Shown here in pieces: positions 5,222 through 12,085 of a stretch of 12,085 nt of DNA. A program made the translations under genes and the position numbers. The notes beneath the pieces were generated by a model. That model was not told where the DNA came from. It did no database searches and saw only the letters and a list, made by a program, of their open reading frames with translations. Origin of the DNA: Vulcanisaeta distributa (GTDB lineage: Archaea > Thermoproteota > Thermoprotei > Thermoproteales > Thermocladiaceae). The stretch spans positions 1,470 to 13,554 of the forward strand of contig DAXY01000052.1 in NCBI GenBank assembly GCA_002506645.1, written 5' to 3'. The first letter of the stretch is position 1, and every line of letters begins with the position of its first letter.

Positions 5222-8200
5222 TCAGGCCCTCCTCTCCTCAATTAAATCACCCACCTCAATCCTTGGGTAGATGCCTAGGCTCATTAATTCCTGAAGCAGG
5301 AGCTTGAATGCGTAAGGCACGACAACCCTCGCAATCCTACCCTTATCACCGTGTATTGGGCACACGGGCTTACCCTTATTGGAGTCATACCAAGCTATCA
5401 TACCGCAGTCCTCACAGACGTACATGACGTACTTATCGCTGGACTCAACAAGCCTCTCCCTAAGTAGTGCCGCTGCGCCGTGCGCTATTAACACGTCCCT
5501 CTCCATCTCGCCAAGCCTAAGGCCGCCCTCCCTGGACCTACCCTCGGTTGGTTGCCTAGTTAGTATCTGCACAGGGCCCCTGGCCCTGGCATGTATCTTA
5601 TCTGCAACCATGTGGTGAAGCTTCTGATAATAAACAATGCCGATAAATACGTCGGCCTCGAGCTTCCTACCAGTCAATCCGCTGTACATTACCTCCTTAC
5701 CATCCCACCTAAAGCCGGACCTAATGAGTAGGTCCTTAAGCTCCTCCTCAGTAACGCCCTCAAACGGCGTTGCATCTATCATGACCCCCCTCAGCGCCGC
5801 CACCTTACCCGCCATTGACTCGAGCAGTTGGCCGATCGTCATTCTACTCGGTAATGCATGTGGGTTAACTATTATGTCTGGCGTTATCCCATCCTCCGTG
5901 AATGGCATGTCCTGCATCGGAATCATCATGCCCATGACCCCCTTCTGCCCATGCCTACTGGCAAACTTATCACCAAGCTCCGGAATCCTCAACTCCCTAA
6001 CCTTAACCTTAACGAGCTTATAACCCTCATTGGTCTCCGTAACCACGACACTGTCGACAATGCCCTTCTCACCACGCCTAACCGTTATTGACGAGTCCCT
6101 CCTCGCGCTGGACACGACTGTCTCGGTATAGACGCCGTAGAACCTAGGCGGTGATGTCTTGCCTATCAAAACCTCACCACTTGATACGAATACCTCGGGC
6201 GAGACAATACCGTCCTCATCGAGGTGGGCGTAGGCCTCGGGACCCTTATAACCCCTGACCTCGGCCGAAGGTATCTCTATCCTATCCTCCTCACCACCTG
6301 GGTACCTCATTTGCTCGGTCTCGTATGTCCTAAAGAACACGCTCCTGTACATACCCCTCTCGATGGATGATTTATTCAGTATCACGGCATCCTCCATGTT
6401 ATAACCCGTGTAGGTGAGTAGGGCAACGACGGCGTTTTGACCCGCGGGTCTCTCTAGGTACCCATTGAGTTCTATGCCTCTGGTTATGACGAGCGGTATC
6501 TCTGGGTAAATCAGTAGGTGCCCCCTACTGTCCATCCTGAACCTGTAATTGGCTGCTGGGAATCCGAGACTTTGCTTCGCCATCGCGGCTTCATAGATGT
6601 TCCTAGGTGATTGGTTATGCTCGGCGTATGGTATTATTGAGGCTACGGCGCCTATCATTACCGATGGTATTATCTCCATATGGGTGTACTTGCTCATGTC
6701 CTCCTCGGGGTTTATGGCCACCAACGCGTTCTCCTCCTCATCACCATCTAGGTACTCAATTATGCCGCTATTGATCAGGTCACTCCACGTTAACTCACCC
6801 TTCCTAAGCTTCTCAATGTGCTCAGGCCTCAGCCTTAACTTTCCATTCTCAATTATTAGTACAGGCCTCCTGAGCCTACCACCATCGCAATTAACCCTCA
6901 CCTCATCCAAGTAATCGCTCTTTATCCTGGCGATGTTAATCTCATGGCTTATCTGCCCCCTCCTCCTCATCTCCCTAACCGTGCTTACTAACCTATCCGG
7001 ATCCGTGTGAATGCCTATTAACCTACCGTTTAGGTACACCTCCGTGCCCTTAACACCCTCCTTCCTAGCCTTCAGTATTGGCACGACGCCCAGGTCATAG
7101 AGCATTTTCTCGACCTCATCCTCATTAACGCCCACCGTTATTGTGGAGAGCAGTGCTAGGTTCTTGACTAAGCCGCAGTTCTGGCCCTCGGGAGTCTCAA
7201 TGGCGCAGAGCCTACCCCACTGTGTTGGGTGTAGGTCCCTAGCCTCGAAGTGCGGTTGCGCCCTACTTAGGTTCGACACGACCCTCCTGAGGTGGCTGAG
7301 GGTTGAGAGTATGTTCGTCCTATCCAGCATTTGGGATACACCCGTCCTACCGCCTATCCAGTTACCCGTGGCTAAGGCGTGCCTAATCCTCTCGGTTATT
7401 ATGTCTGCCCTAACCAACGTGACTAGGCTCGGTATCTTACCCCTGGAGTAATGCCTCTCCAGTTGTTGCCTAATGTCTTGAATGACTTGCCTAAATACGG
7501 CCCTAAATAACTGCGTCATTAGGTCACCAACGAGCCTAACCCTCTTGTTAGCTATGTGGTCCTTATCATCAGGTTGCCTACGCCCAAGGTACATCTCAAT
7601 AACGCCCTTAACCATCTGCCCAACCATCAACGCCTTCTTTATCCTGGCCTCCTCATTAGTCCCTAGGTGAGGTAGGAAGTACTTATCAAGGACTTGCCTA
7701 GCCCTCTCAATCCTAACCTCCCTCGGCTGCCCAATGGCCACCTTACTGCCTATGAAGTCGAGCGCGTCATCCACCGTACTCGCTATCTGCACTGAGAATT
7801 GAAGTGATGGTAACAACTCATTCTGTATGTCAGGGTCATCACTGACTGCGAGGACTATATCCTCATCAGTCTCTAGGCCCAGGGCCCTCATTACTATTGG
7901 GAATGGTATCCTGGTGGCTATTGCGGGAAATGTAACGTAGATTATCCCATCCTTATGCCTCTCTACGGTCACGGTAGTCTTATAGCCCGCCCCAATCGAT
8001 ATTACCTTAGCCACGTGCGTGATGCTCGCCTTATCGCCCTTATCATAAAATGGCTTATTTGGTGCCAAGTCCTCCTGAGAGACGACGACCCTCTCACTAC
8101 CGTTGATTATGAAGTAACCGCCTGGGTCTTCGGGATCCTCAAGCCTACTAATGAGCCCCTGCCGCTTAAGCCCGTATAAGTTGCAGAACTTGGACCTTAC

Positions 8201-8647
8201 CATTATTGGTAAGTCCCCAATGTAGACCTTCTGCCTATCAACCTCCTCATCATTGACGTAAAGTACCATTGTTAGGTAGAGGGGCGCTGCATAGGTTAGG
8301 TTCCTAAGCCTGGCCTCCATTGGGTATAGGATATGCTCACTGGCGTCGGCCTCCCTAACCCTCGGCTTACCGACCTCGATCCTCTCGAGCTTTATGTACA
8401 ATCCCTTAATGTCAGTCTCGATTATGCTATTCTCATCAACAATTTCCTGAAGCTTCCTCTCCACGAAGTCATTAAATGAATCAATCTGGTGCCTAACGAG
8501 ACCACCATCCCTAATGAATGCCCTCACCAACTCCCACCTATCGTCTGATGATGGGAATGCTGTGCGAGCCATCTTAGACCTAAGTATTGGTATTGGCACT
8601 GAATCCGCGGCCCTACCATGCTCAATGTCAGGATTATTTATCGGCAT
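5222..8647 (-). CDS. rpoB: DNA-directed RNA polymerase subunit B (Rpo2, unsplit)
   Basis: This is the second-largest RNA polymerase subunit, equivalent to Rpb2 and bacterial beta, here as one unsplit 1141-residue chain. Domains in order: protrusion and lobe (about 36-400), then the fork region with GGRTGVSQMLDRTN (432-445) and LHPTQWGRLCAIETPEG (472-488). GYNMEDAVILNKSSIERG (748-765) and GDKFASRHGQKGVMG (892-906) form the hybrid-binding domain. The C-terminal clamp part has GRSREGGLRLGEMERD (1036-1051) and a zinc site C1078, C1081, C1096, H1099. The ATG at 8647 has a strong SD. About 35 residues precede the usual first conserved segment (DRWELVRAF), slightly long for the family. An internal ATG at 8572 has no good SD. 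Ala482 replaces the usual proline of the CPIETPEG motif. Two TATA boxes precede the gene. Confidence 0.99.
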   Translation of the reverse strand: MPINNPDIEHGRAADSVPIPILRSKMARTAFPSSDDRWELVRAFIRDGGLVRHQIDSFNDFVERKLQEIVDENSIIETDIKGLYIKLERIEVGKPRVREADASEHILYPMEARLRNLTYAAPLYLTMVLYVNDEEVDRQKVYIGDLPIMVRSKFCNLYGLKRQGLISRLEDPEDPGGYFIINGSERVVVSQEDLAPNKPFYDKGDKASITHVAKVISIGAGYKTTVTVERHKDGIIYVTFPAIATRIPFPIVMRALGLETDEDIVLAVSDDPDIQNELLPSLQFSVQIASTVDDALDFIGSKVAIGQPREVRIERARQVLDKYFLPHLGTNEEARIKKALMVGQMVKGVIEMYLGRRQPDDKDHIANKRVRLVGDLMTQLFRAVFRQVIQDIRQQLERHYSRGKIPSLVTLVRADIITERIRHALATGNWIGGRTGVSQMLDRTNILSTLSHLRRVVSNLSRAQPHFEARDLHPTQWGRLCAIETPEGQNCGLVKNLALLSTITVGVNEDEVEKMLYDLGVVPILKARKEGVKGTEVYLNGRLIGIHTDPDRLVSTVREMRRRGQISHEINIARIKSDYLDEVRVNCDGGRLRRPVLIIENGKLRLRPEHIEKLRKGELTWSDLINSGIIEYLDGDEEENALVAINPEEDMSKYTHMEIIPSVMIGAVASIIPYAEHNQSPRNIYEAAMAKQSLGFPAANYRFRMDSRGHLLIYPEIPLVITRGIELNGYLERPAGQNAVVALLTYTGYNMEDAVILNKSSIERGMYRSVFFRTYETEQMRYPGGEEDRIEIPSAEVRGYKGPEAYAHLDEDGIVSPEVFVSSGEVLIGKTSPPRFYGVYTETVVSSARRDSSITVRRGEKGIVDSVVVTETNEGYKLVKVKVRELRIPELGDKFASRHGQKGVMGMMIPMQDMPFTEDGITPDIIVNPHALPSRMTIGQLLESMAGKVAALRGVMIDATPFEGVTEEELKDLLIRSGFRWDGKEVMYSGLTGRKLEADVFIGIVYYQKLHHMVADKIHARARGPVQILTRQPTEGRSREGGLRLGEMERDVLIAHGAAALLRERLVESSDKYVMYVCEDCGMIAWYDSNKGKPVCPIHGDKGRIARVVVPYAFKLLLQELMSLGIYPRIEVGDLIEERRA

Positions 8648-8652
8648 GGTTA

Positions 8653-8661
8653 ATCACCCCC
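8653..8661 (-). promoter_or_regulatory. Strong SD of rpoB
   Basis: GGGGGTGAT lies five bases before the rpoB ATG at 8647, the best-matching SD in the window, and it supports this start over the internal ATG at 8572. A transcript from the nearer TATA box (8674-8681) would begin at about 8650 and would lack this SD; only longer transcripts would carry it. Confidence 0.7.
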
Positions 8662-8669
8662 ATACAGAG

Positions 8670-8720
8670 TCAATATTTAAACCCTTTTTCCAGGATGCAA
8701 TCCACGAATTGACTAATCAT
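8670..8720 (-). other. Sixteen-codon upstream ORF before rpoB
   Basis: An ATG at 8720 opens a 16-codon reading frame (MISQFVDCILEKGFKY, stop TGA). It lies wholly between rpoH and rpoB and spans the nearer rpoB TATA box. Its ATG is about 28 bases from the centre of the upstream TATA box at 8745-8752, the distance expected for a leaderless start. It is not in frame with rpoB. It resembles no peptide I know. Translation is speculative, and it may be chance. Confidence 0.25.
8674..8681 (-). promoter_or_regulatory. TATA box of rpoB, proximal promoter
   Basis: A perfect TTTAAATA in the context GGGTTTAAATATTG, identical in its core to the rpl30e box. Its centre is about 30 bases before the rpoB ATG, predicting a start near 8650 and a 5' leader of only about three bases. 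Confidence 0.6.
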
Positions 8721-8744
8721 GCCTCCCACTTCCTCATAGGGGCT

Positions 8745-8752
8745 TATTTAAA
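8745..8752 (-). promoter_or_regulatory. TATA box of rpoB, distal promoter
   Basis: A second TTTAAATA, 12 bases after the rpoH stop codon, predicts a start near 8722. The resulting rpoB mRNA would have a leader of about 75 bases carrying the 16-codon ORF and the strong SD. The spacing also fits the ORF's ATG as a leaderless start. Confidence 0.5.
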
Positions 8753-8764
8753 TTGCTTTGCATA

Positions 8765-9046
8765 TTAGCCAGGTACCACGAACCTATACGTTACGAACTC
8801 CCCAGCGGTGTCCGACTTCCTAATAATCCTAATTACATTACCTGGCTTTGCCCCTATAGCCCTAGCCAGTGGGTCACTGGCCCTGATCCATGGTAGTTGG
8901 AAGACCTTGGCATTCAATTGCTTAAGTATTTCCCTAACCTCCTCCTTGGGCACGATCTCCGCCTTAGGCATGTACTCATGCTCAAGAATCCTCCTAAAAC
9001 GCTCCTCAGTCTTCCTCCTACCCCTTGAGCTCACGATACTTGGCAT
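8765..9046 (-). CDS. rpoH: DNA-directed RNA polymerase subunit H (Rpo5)
   Basis: This small polymerase subunit is the homologue of the C-terminal domain of eukaryotic Rpb5; it sits at the lower jaw near incoming DNA. The conserved core is clear: a linker with [15 protein letters not shown] (residues about 23-37) and the assembly domain [40 protein letters not shown] at 51-90. From the ATG at 9046 the protein has 93 residues, slightly longer than many relatives at the N-terminus. A TATA box centred at 9061 predicts a transcript starting near 9034, exactly at an in-frame GTG (codon 5), so the true product may have 89 residues starting MSSRGRRK. The ATG at 9046 has no good SD. The gene heads the polymerase locus and is divergent from argS. 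Identity is secure; only the start is uncertain. Confidence 0.96.
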   Translation of the reverse strand: MPSIVSSRGRRKTEERFRRILEHEYMPKAEIVPKEEVREILKQLNAKVFQLPWIRASDPLARAIGAKPGNVIRIIRKSDTAGEFVTYRFVVPG

Positions 9047-9057
9047 TACCTTAAAGC

Positions 9058-9064
9058 TATATAA
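9058..9064 (-). promoter_or_regulatory. TATA box of rpoH
   Basis: TTATATA in the context GGCTTATATAGC, centred 27 bases upstream of the GTG at 9034 and only 15 bases upstream of the ATG at 9046. This favours the GTG as a leaderless start. A weaker A/T stretch at about 9096-9109, shared with the argS promoter, could instead give a transcript that includes the ATG. Confidence 0.55.
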
Positions 9065-9100
9065 GCCTTACACCAAGGCCTAGGCAGTGGCGCTAAAATA

Positions 9101-9109
9101 TTTAATATA
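9101..9109 (+). promoter_or_regulatory. TATA box of argS (leaderless promoter)
   Basis: TTTAATATA on the plus strand, preceded by an A-rich BRE-like stretch (TAAAATA), is centred about 26 bases before the argS ATG at 9131. There is no SD, so argS mRNA probably begins at its start codon. Confidence 0.65.
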
Positions 9110-9130
9110 TTTGGAAATTATAAGCCCTAA

Positions 9131-11062
9131 ATGAATAATCCATACAATGAGGTCATTAAGGAGGTCCAGAAACTCCTCAGCCTGCTGAGTGCGGAGATTG
9201 GTACTGACGTGACTAAATACGTAAGTGAGGTAATGAGGGCGCCCCCGCAATATGGTTACTTGGCAATCCCAATGCACAATGTGATTAGGACACATGGGAA
9301 CATTGGTGAGATCATAAGTAATAAGGTAATACCACAATTGAAGCTAATAAATAAGGCCATATTGGTTAATGGGTATTTAAACATTGATATTGATATTAGG
9401 AATTACGCAAACATAGTGTTATCATCAATTAATAACCTAGGTAATAAGTACGGCCTTAGTGATGAGTGCCCGAGGGGCAATTACATAATCGAACACACCA
9501 GCGCAAACCCGGCTAAGCCAATGCACATAGGCCACGGAAGAAATGCCGTGCTCGGCGACTCGCTGGCTAGGTTGCTAAGGTTCTGCGGCTCCTCCGTTAG
9601 GGTTCACTTCTACGTTAATGACTGTGGGGATCAAATGCCCTATGTCGGGATTGGTTATTACGTGGTCAAGGATCTAGTCCTCAATAGGATTAATGGTGGC
9701 CGAAAGCCTGATGACGTGGTTGGCATTATATACTCGATAACCTACGCAGTTAGTGAAATTAAGAGGTTGAGCAAGCAGATTGAGCAATTAAGCGGTGAGG
9801 GTAGGTATGATGATGCTAATAAGCTGATTAGCGAGAGGGATGAGTGGGTCTCCGTAATTAACAACTTCATGGATAGGGACAAGGAACTCACGGAGGCCCT
9901 ACTCAAGGGACTTAGTAAGTTCGAGGATTTACCAATAATGGTTAAGCAGTGGTCGAGGGCTTATGAGGAGGGTGACGAATTCGTAAGGAAGGTCATTAGG
10001 GAGGCCGTGGACATAGTGCTCAGGGGGTTCAGGGAGACCCTGGATAGGCTGGGCATAACCTTCGACTCTTGGGACTTCGAGAGTGAGGTTGCCGTGGATA
10101 ACGGTGGCGTGTCCAGGGTCATAAACGAGCTCGTTAGGAGGGCTCCACAATACATTGAGAGGGATAATGGGGCGTTGGTGTTTAGGGCCGATAAGTATGC
10201 CCAGGACCTCGGGCTTTTAGACGAGCTTAAACTACCAAAGTACATACCAAAGGCAACACTGCTCAGGAGCGATGGTACGAGCCTATACCTGACCAGGGAC
10301 ATAGCCTACGCCCTATGGTTCTGGGACAACTTCAAATTCGATAAGTTAATAAGGGTCATTGGGTCAGAGCAAGCCCACCCACAGGCCCAGCTCAAGCTCG
10401 CCCTACACGCCATGGGATATGATGAATTGGCCAGGAAGATAATCCATTACTCATACGAGATGGTTAACCTGGCTGGAATAAAGATGAGCGGTAGGAAGGG
10501 GGTTTACGTGACGCTGGATGAGTTAATAAACGAGACCAAGGATAGGATAATGGAGATTGTAAAGGGCAGGTTCCCACCCAATGAGGCGGATACGGTGGCG
10601 GAGGCTGTGGCGGTGGGCGCCATTAGGTACTCATTCCTCTCGGTAAGCCCAAGCAAACCACTCACATTCTCCTGGGACAAGGTATTGAATTTAAGGCAGA
10701 ATAGCGGCCCATTCGTACAATACACGTACGTCAGGACCAATGGAATCCTCGAAAGGGTGGGTGAGGTGCCAGGAATCGTGCAGATACCGAGCAACATCGC
10801 CAATGAGGAGAGGGAATTAATACTATTGCTTGGTGAGTACCCAGAGGTCATCGCCAGGGCTGCCCGTGAGTTGAGGCTAGAGGGAATAGTTGAGTATGTG
10901 AATAGGCTGTCTCTAGTGTTCAATAGTTATTACGAGAAGTACCCAGTGCTCAATGCCGAGCCTGGCGTTAGGGAGTTTAGGATAAACCTCGTCAATGCCG
11001 TGAGGACGGTTCTCGGTAATGCCATGGACATACTTGGGATACCTAGGTTAAGGAGTATGTGA
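9131..11062 (+). CDS. argS: Arginyl-tRNA synthetase
   Basis: This class I aminoacyl-tRNA synthetase charges tRNA-Arg with arginine in the cytoplasm. The 643-residue protein is of normal length. It has an N-terminal ArgRS domain recognising the tRNA elbow (about 1-110) and the nucleotide-binding fold beginning EHTSANPAKPMHIGHGRNAV, with the HIGH signature at 132-135. A partly helical insertion rich in charged residues lies at about 201-260, and LLRSDGTSLYLTRDIAYAL at 377-395. The KMSK-type loop reads KMSGRKG at 451-457. The anticodon-binding domain starts near GPFVQYTYVRTNGILERV. Glycine at the fourth position of the KMSK loop is a known tolerated variant of this family. The start is set by a TATA box at the leaderless distance. 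The gene is divergent from rpoH and ends two bases from the convergent GTPase gene. Confidence 0.98.
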   Translation: MNNPYNEVIKEVQKLLSLLSAEIGTDVTKYVSEVMRAPPQYGYLAIPMHNVIRTHGNIGEIISNKVIPQLKLINKAILVNGYLNIDIDIRNYANIVLSSINNLGNKYGLSDECPRGNYIIEHTSANPAKPMHIGHGRNAVLGDSLARLLRFCGSSVRVHFYVNDCGDQMPYVGIGYYVVKDLVLNRINGGRKPDDVVGIIYSITYAVSEIKRLSKQIEQLSGEGRYDDANKLISERDEWVSVINNFMDRDKELTEALLKGLSKFEDLPIMVKQWSRAYEEGDEFVRKVIREAVDIVLRGFRETLDRLGITFDSWDFESEVAVDNGGVSRVINELVRRAPQYIERDNGALVFRADKYAQDLGLLDELKLPKYIPKATLLRSDGTSLYLTRDIAYALWFWDNFKFDKLIRVIGSEQAHPQAQLKLALHAMGYDELARKIIHYSYEMVNLAGIKMSGRKGVYVTLDELINETKDRIMEIVKGRFPPNEADTVAEAVAVGAIRYSFLSVSPSKPLTFSWDKVLNLRQNSGPFVQYTYVRTNGILERVGEVPGIVQIPSNIANEERELILLLGEYPEVIARAARELRLEGIVEYVNRLSLVFNSYYEKYPVLNAEPGVREFRINLVNAVRTVLGNAMDILGIPRLRSM

Positions 11063-11064
11063 GG

Positions 11065-12085
11065 TTACTTAGATACGTAAATCCTGACAACAGCCCTATG
11101 CCAAAGCTTCGAATTAACGCCGAGCCTCCTACCCGTAATAGCATCAATGCCCGTAACCGCCTTCTCGGCTATTTCGCTGTGAATCGCCCTGGCTAGGTCA
11201 AGTACTGTGGCGTCCCTAGGTAGTAATAGGACGTCCGGTAATACGTTACCCTCAGTATCGGTGAACCTCCTCTCATCGGCCACTGGGTAGACGGCTATCA
11301 TGCCCAGTACGTCAAATACGGCAGTATTCAGCGCCTTAATGACTCCAGTGCCGCCCCACCTATGCATGAAGTCCCTAATCCTCTCCAGGGCACTCCTCTG
11401 GGCCTTGGTTAGGTTGCTTGATACTACCTCGAAGTCGTCGTCGCCGGGCACGTAATTGATTAAGCCCGCCTTAGCCGCCCTCCTCAGGGCCAATTCGTAA
11501 TCCGCGCTCACGGGTATGACCCTGTACTTATTACCAACTTCCTTAACAATCCTTCTGTAATTATCCTCAGCCTCTGGAATATCCATTTTATTCGCCGCAA
11601 TAACCATGGGCTTGCTCAACTCCCTAAGCATGGACACGAAGTTCCTCATATCATCATCACTCCACCTACTGAGCGGCTTCTTATCGAGGTCAAGCCTGGT
11701 GAGCGCATCGGTTATTTGCGCCTGTGTTATACCCAACCCACTAAACCTATCATATAATACATCGAGCAGCGGCTTCTTCGCGTAATCCACAAGCCTAACC
11801 AACTTATCCCAATCCTTAGTGAGTAGCTGGACCATCCACATCGTGACCTCATTCGTGAGGAACTCAATATCGACCAACGGGTCATGAGCGCCGGGCTTAA
11901 CGAGCCTACCCTCCTCATCGGTGGCGCCGGCCATGTCAACGACGTGTATGAGCACGGGAGCCCTCCTGAGGTGGTCAAGGAATTGATTACCCAAGCCCCT
12001 ACCCTGCCAGGCGCCGGGTACCAGCCCAGCAACGTCAATGAGCTCCACGGGTATGAACCTGTTACCATTAATGCATATTGAGTTC
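11065..12085 (-). CDS. Obg/YchF-superfamily GTPase, Ygr210-like, 5' partial
   Basis: This is a TRAFAC-class GTPase of the Obg/YchF superfamily, probably ribosome-associated; exact function unknown. The visible 339 residues run off the right edge, so the start codon and the P-loop (G1) are missing. The GTG at 12048 is not the start: the open frame continues upstream as NSICINGNRFIPVELIDVAG. Visible parts are the G3 motif DVAGL followed at once by the Gly-rich segment VPGAWQGRGLGNQFLDHLR, typical of the archaeal/fungal Ygr210 branch; the G4 motif NKMD (visible residues 165-168); a G5-like SADYE; a helical insertion; and a C-terminal TGS domain (from about 248) with LPRDATVLDLARAIH and DAITGRRLG. 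NKxD indicates guanine specificity, unlike the NxxE of ATP-using YchF. The gene converges on argS with two bases between stops. Confidence 0.93.
   Translation of the reverse strand, partial: NSICINGNRFIPVELIDVAGLVPGAWQGRGLGNQFLDHLRRAPVLIHVVDMAGATDEEGRLVKPGAHDPLVDIEFLTNEVTMWMVQLLTKDWDKLVRLVDYAKKPLLDVLYDRFSGLGITQAQITDALTRLDLDKKPLSRWSDDDMRNFVSMLRELSKPMVIAANKMDIPEAEDNYRRIVKEVGNKYRVIPVSADYELALRRAAKAGLINYVPGDDDFEVVSSNLTKAQRSALERIRDFMHRWGGTGVIKALNTAVFDVLGMIAVYPVADERRFTDTEGNVLPDVLLLPRDATVLDLARAIHSEIAEKAVTGIDAITGRRLGVNSKLWHRAVVRIYVSK

Noticed and set aside
2507..8647. Possible inteins or introns in rpoA1 or rpoB, which are known hosts of such elements in archaea.
   Set aside because: Both reading frames run uninterrupted through the active-site motifs and have normal family lengths.
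1290..8752. Repeated TTTAAATA sequence found three times (near 1297, 8678 and 8749).
   Set aside because: Each copy is a promoter element at the expected place before a gene, not a dispersed repeat or mobile-element end.
9096..9113. A nearly palindromic A/T-rich stretch that might be an operator between rpoH and argS.
   Set aside because: It is fully explained by the argS TATA box and its flanks; short A/T palindromes of this kind are expected by chance.
9080..9337. An 85-codon minus-strand frame over the argS N-terminus, ending close to the rpoH promoter.
   Set aside because: It overlaps the argS start and promoter, has no family resemblance, and its composition follows from the reverse complement of argS.
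10478..10503. Non-canonical KMSK loop (KMSGRKG) in arginyl-tRNA synthetase.
   Set aside because: Variation at the last position of this loop is known in the arginyl-tRNA synthetase family, and the rest of the enzyme is intact, so no loss of function is implied.
12046..12048. GTG at 12048 as the start of the right-hand GTPase gene.
   Set aside because: The frame is open through the window edge, and the upstream codons encode family-like sequence (NGNRFIPVELIDVAG). The P-loop must also lie further upstream.

Overview
The window is a stretch of chromosome from a hyperthermophilic crenarchaeon (Thermoproteota), most like the order Thermoproteales. Several features point this way. The RNA polymerase largest subunit is split into A' and A'', while subunit B is unsplit. 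NusA is the short form with only two KH domains. Promoters carry TTTAAATA-type TATA boxes, and first-in-transcript genes appear leaderless while internal genes carry GGTGAT Shine-Dalgarno (SD) sequences. Arginine is mostly encoded by AGG. The S12 sequence resembles what I remember of Pyrobaculum-type proteins. A Vulcanisaeta- or Caldivirga-like source is possible but cannot be proven from the sequence alone.

Layout. Positions 15-9046, all on the minus strand and transcribed right to left, hold the archaeal RNA polymerase operon in its classical order: rpoH (Rpo5), rpoB (Rpo2), rpoA1 (Rpo1N), rpoA2 (Rpo1C), rpl30e (eL30), nusA, rps12 (uS12). Divergent from rpoH, on the plus strand, is argS (9131-11062). 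A minus-strand Obg/YchF-superfamily GTPase (Ygr210-like, TGS domain) converges on argS with two bases between the stop codons. Its N-terminus runs off the right edge. No gene-free stretch exceeds 120 bases. The largest, 8648-8764 between rpoH and rpoB, holds two TATA boxes and a 16-codon upstream ORF. I see no RNA genes, CRISPR, mobile elements, inteins or introns.

How the genes work together. H, B, A' and A'' are the core of RNA polymerase: A' has the catalytic NADFDGD loop, A'' the trigger loop, and B the hybrid-binding motifs. NusA is the RNA-binding elongation/termination factor. eL30 and S12 link polymerase expression to ribosome production. ArgS and the GTPase are separate translation-related housekeeping genes. 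The sequence suggests at least three minus-strand transcription units: rpoH; rpoB-rpoA1-rpoA2, possibly with an internal start before rpoA1; and rpl30e-nusA-rps12.

Assessment. This is an ordinary, highly conserved housekeeping locus, and I found no novel multi-gene system. The points worth a second look are regulatory and residue-level. They include a repeated arrangement in which the upstream stop codon lies inside the next gene's SD, two promoters and a mini-ORF before rpoB, a probable leaderless GTG start for rpoH, and unusual residues in S12, the A'' trigger loop and subunit B.
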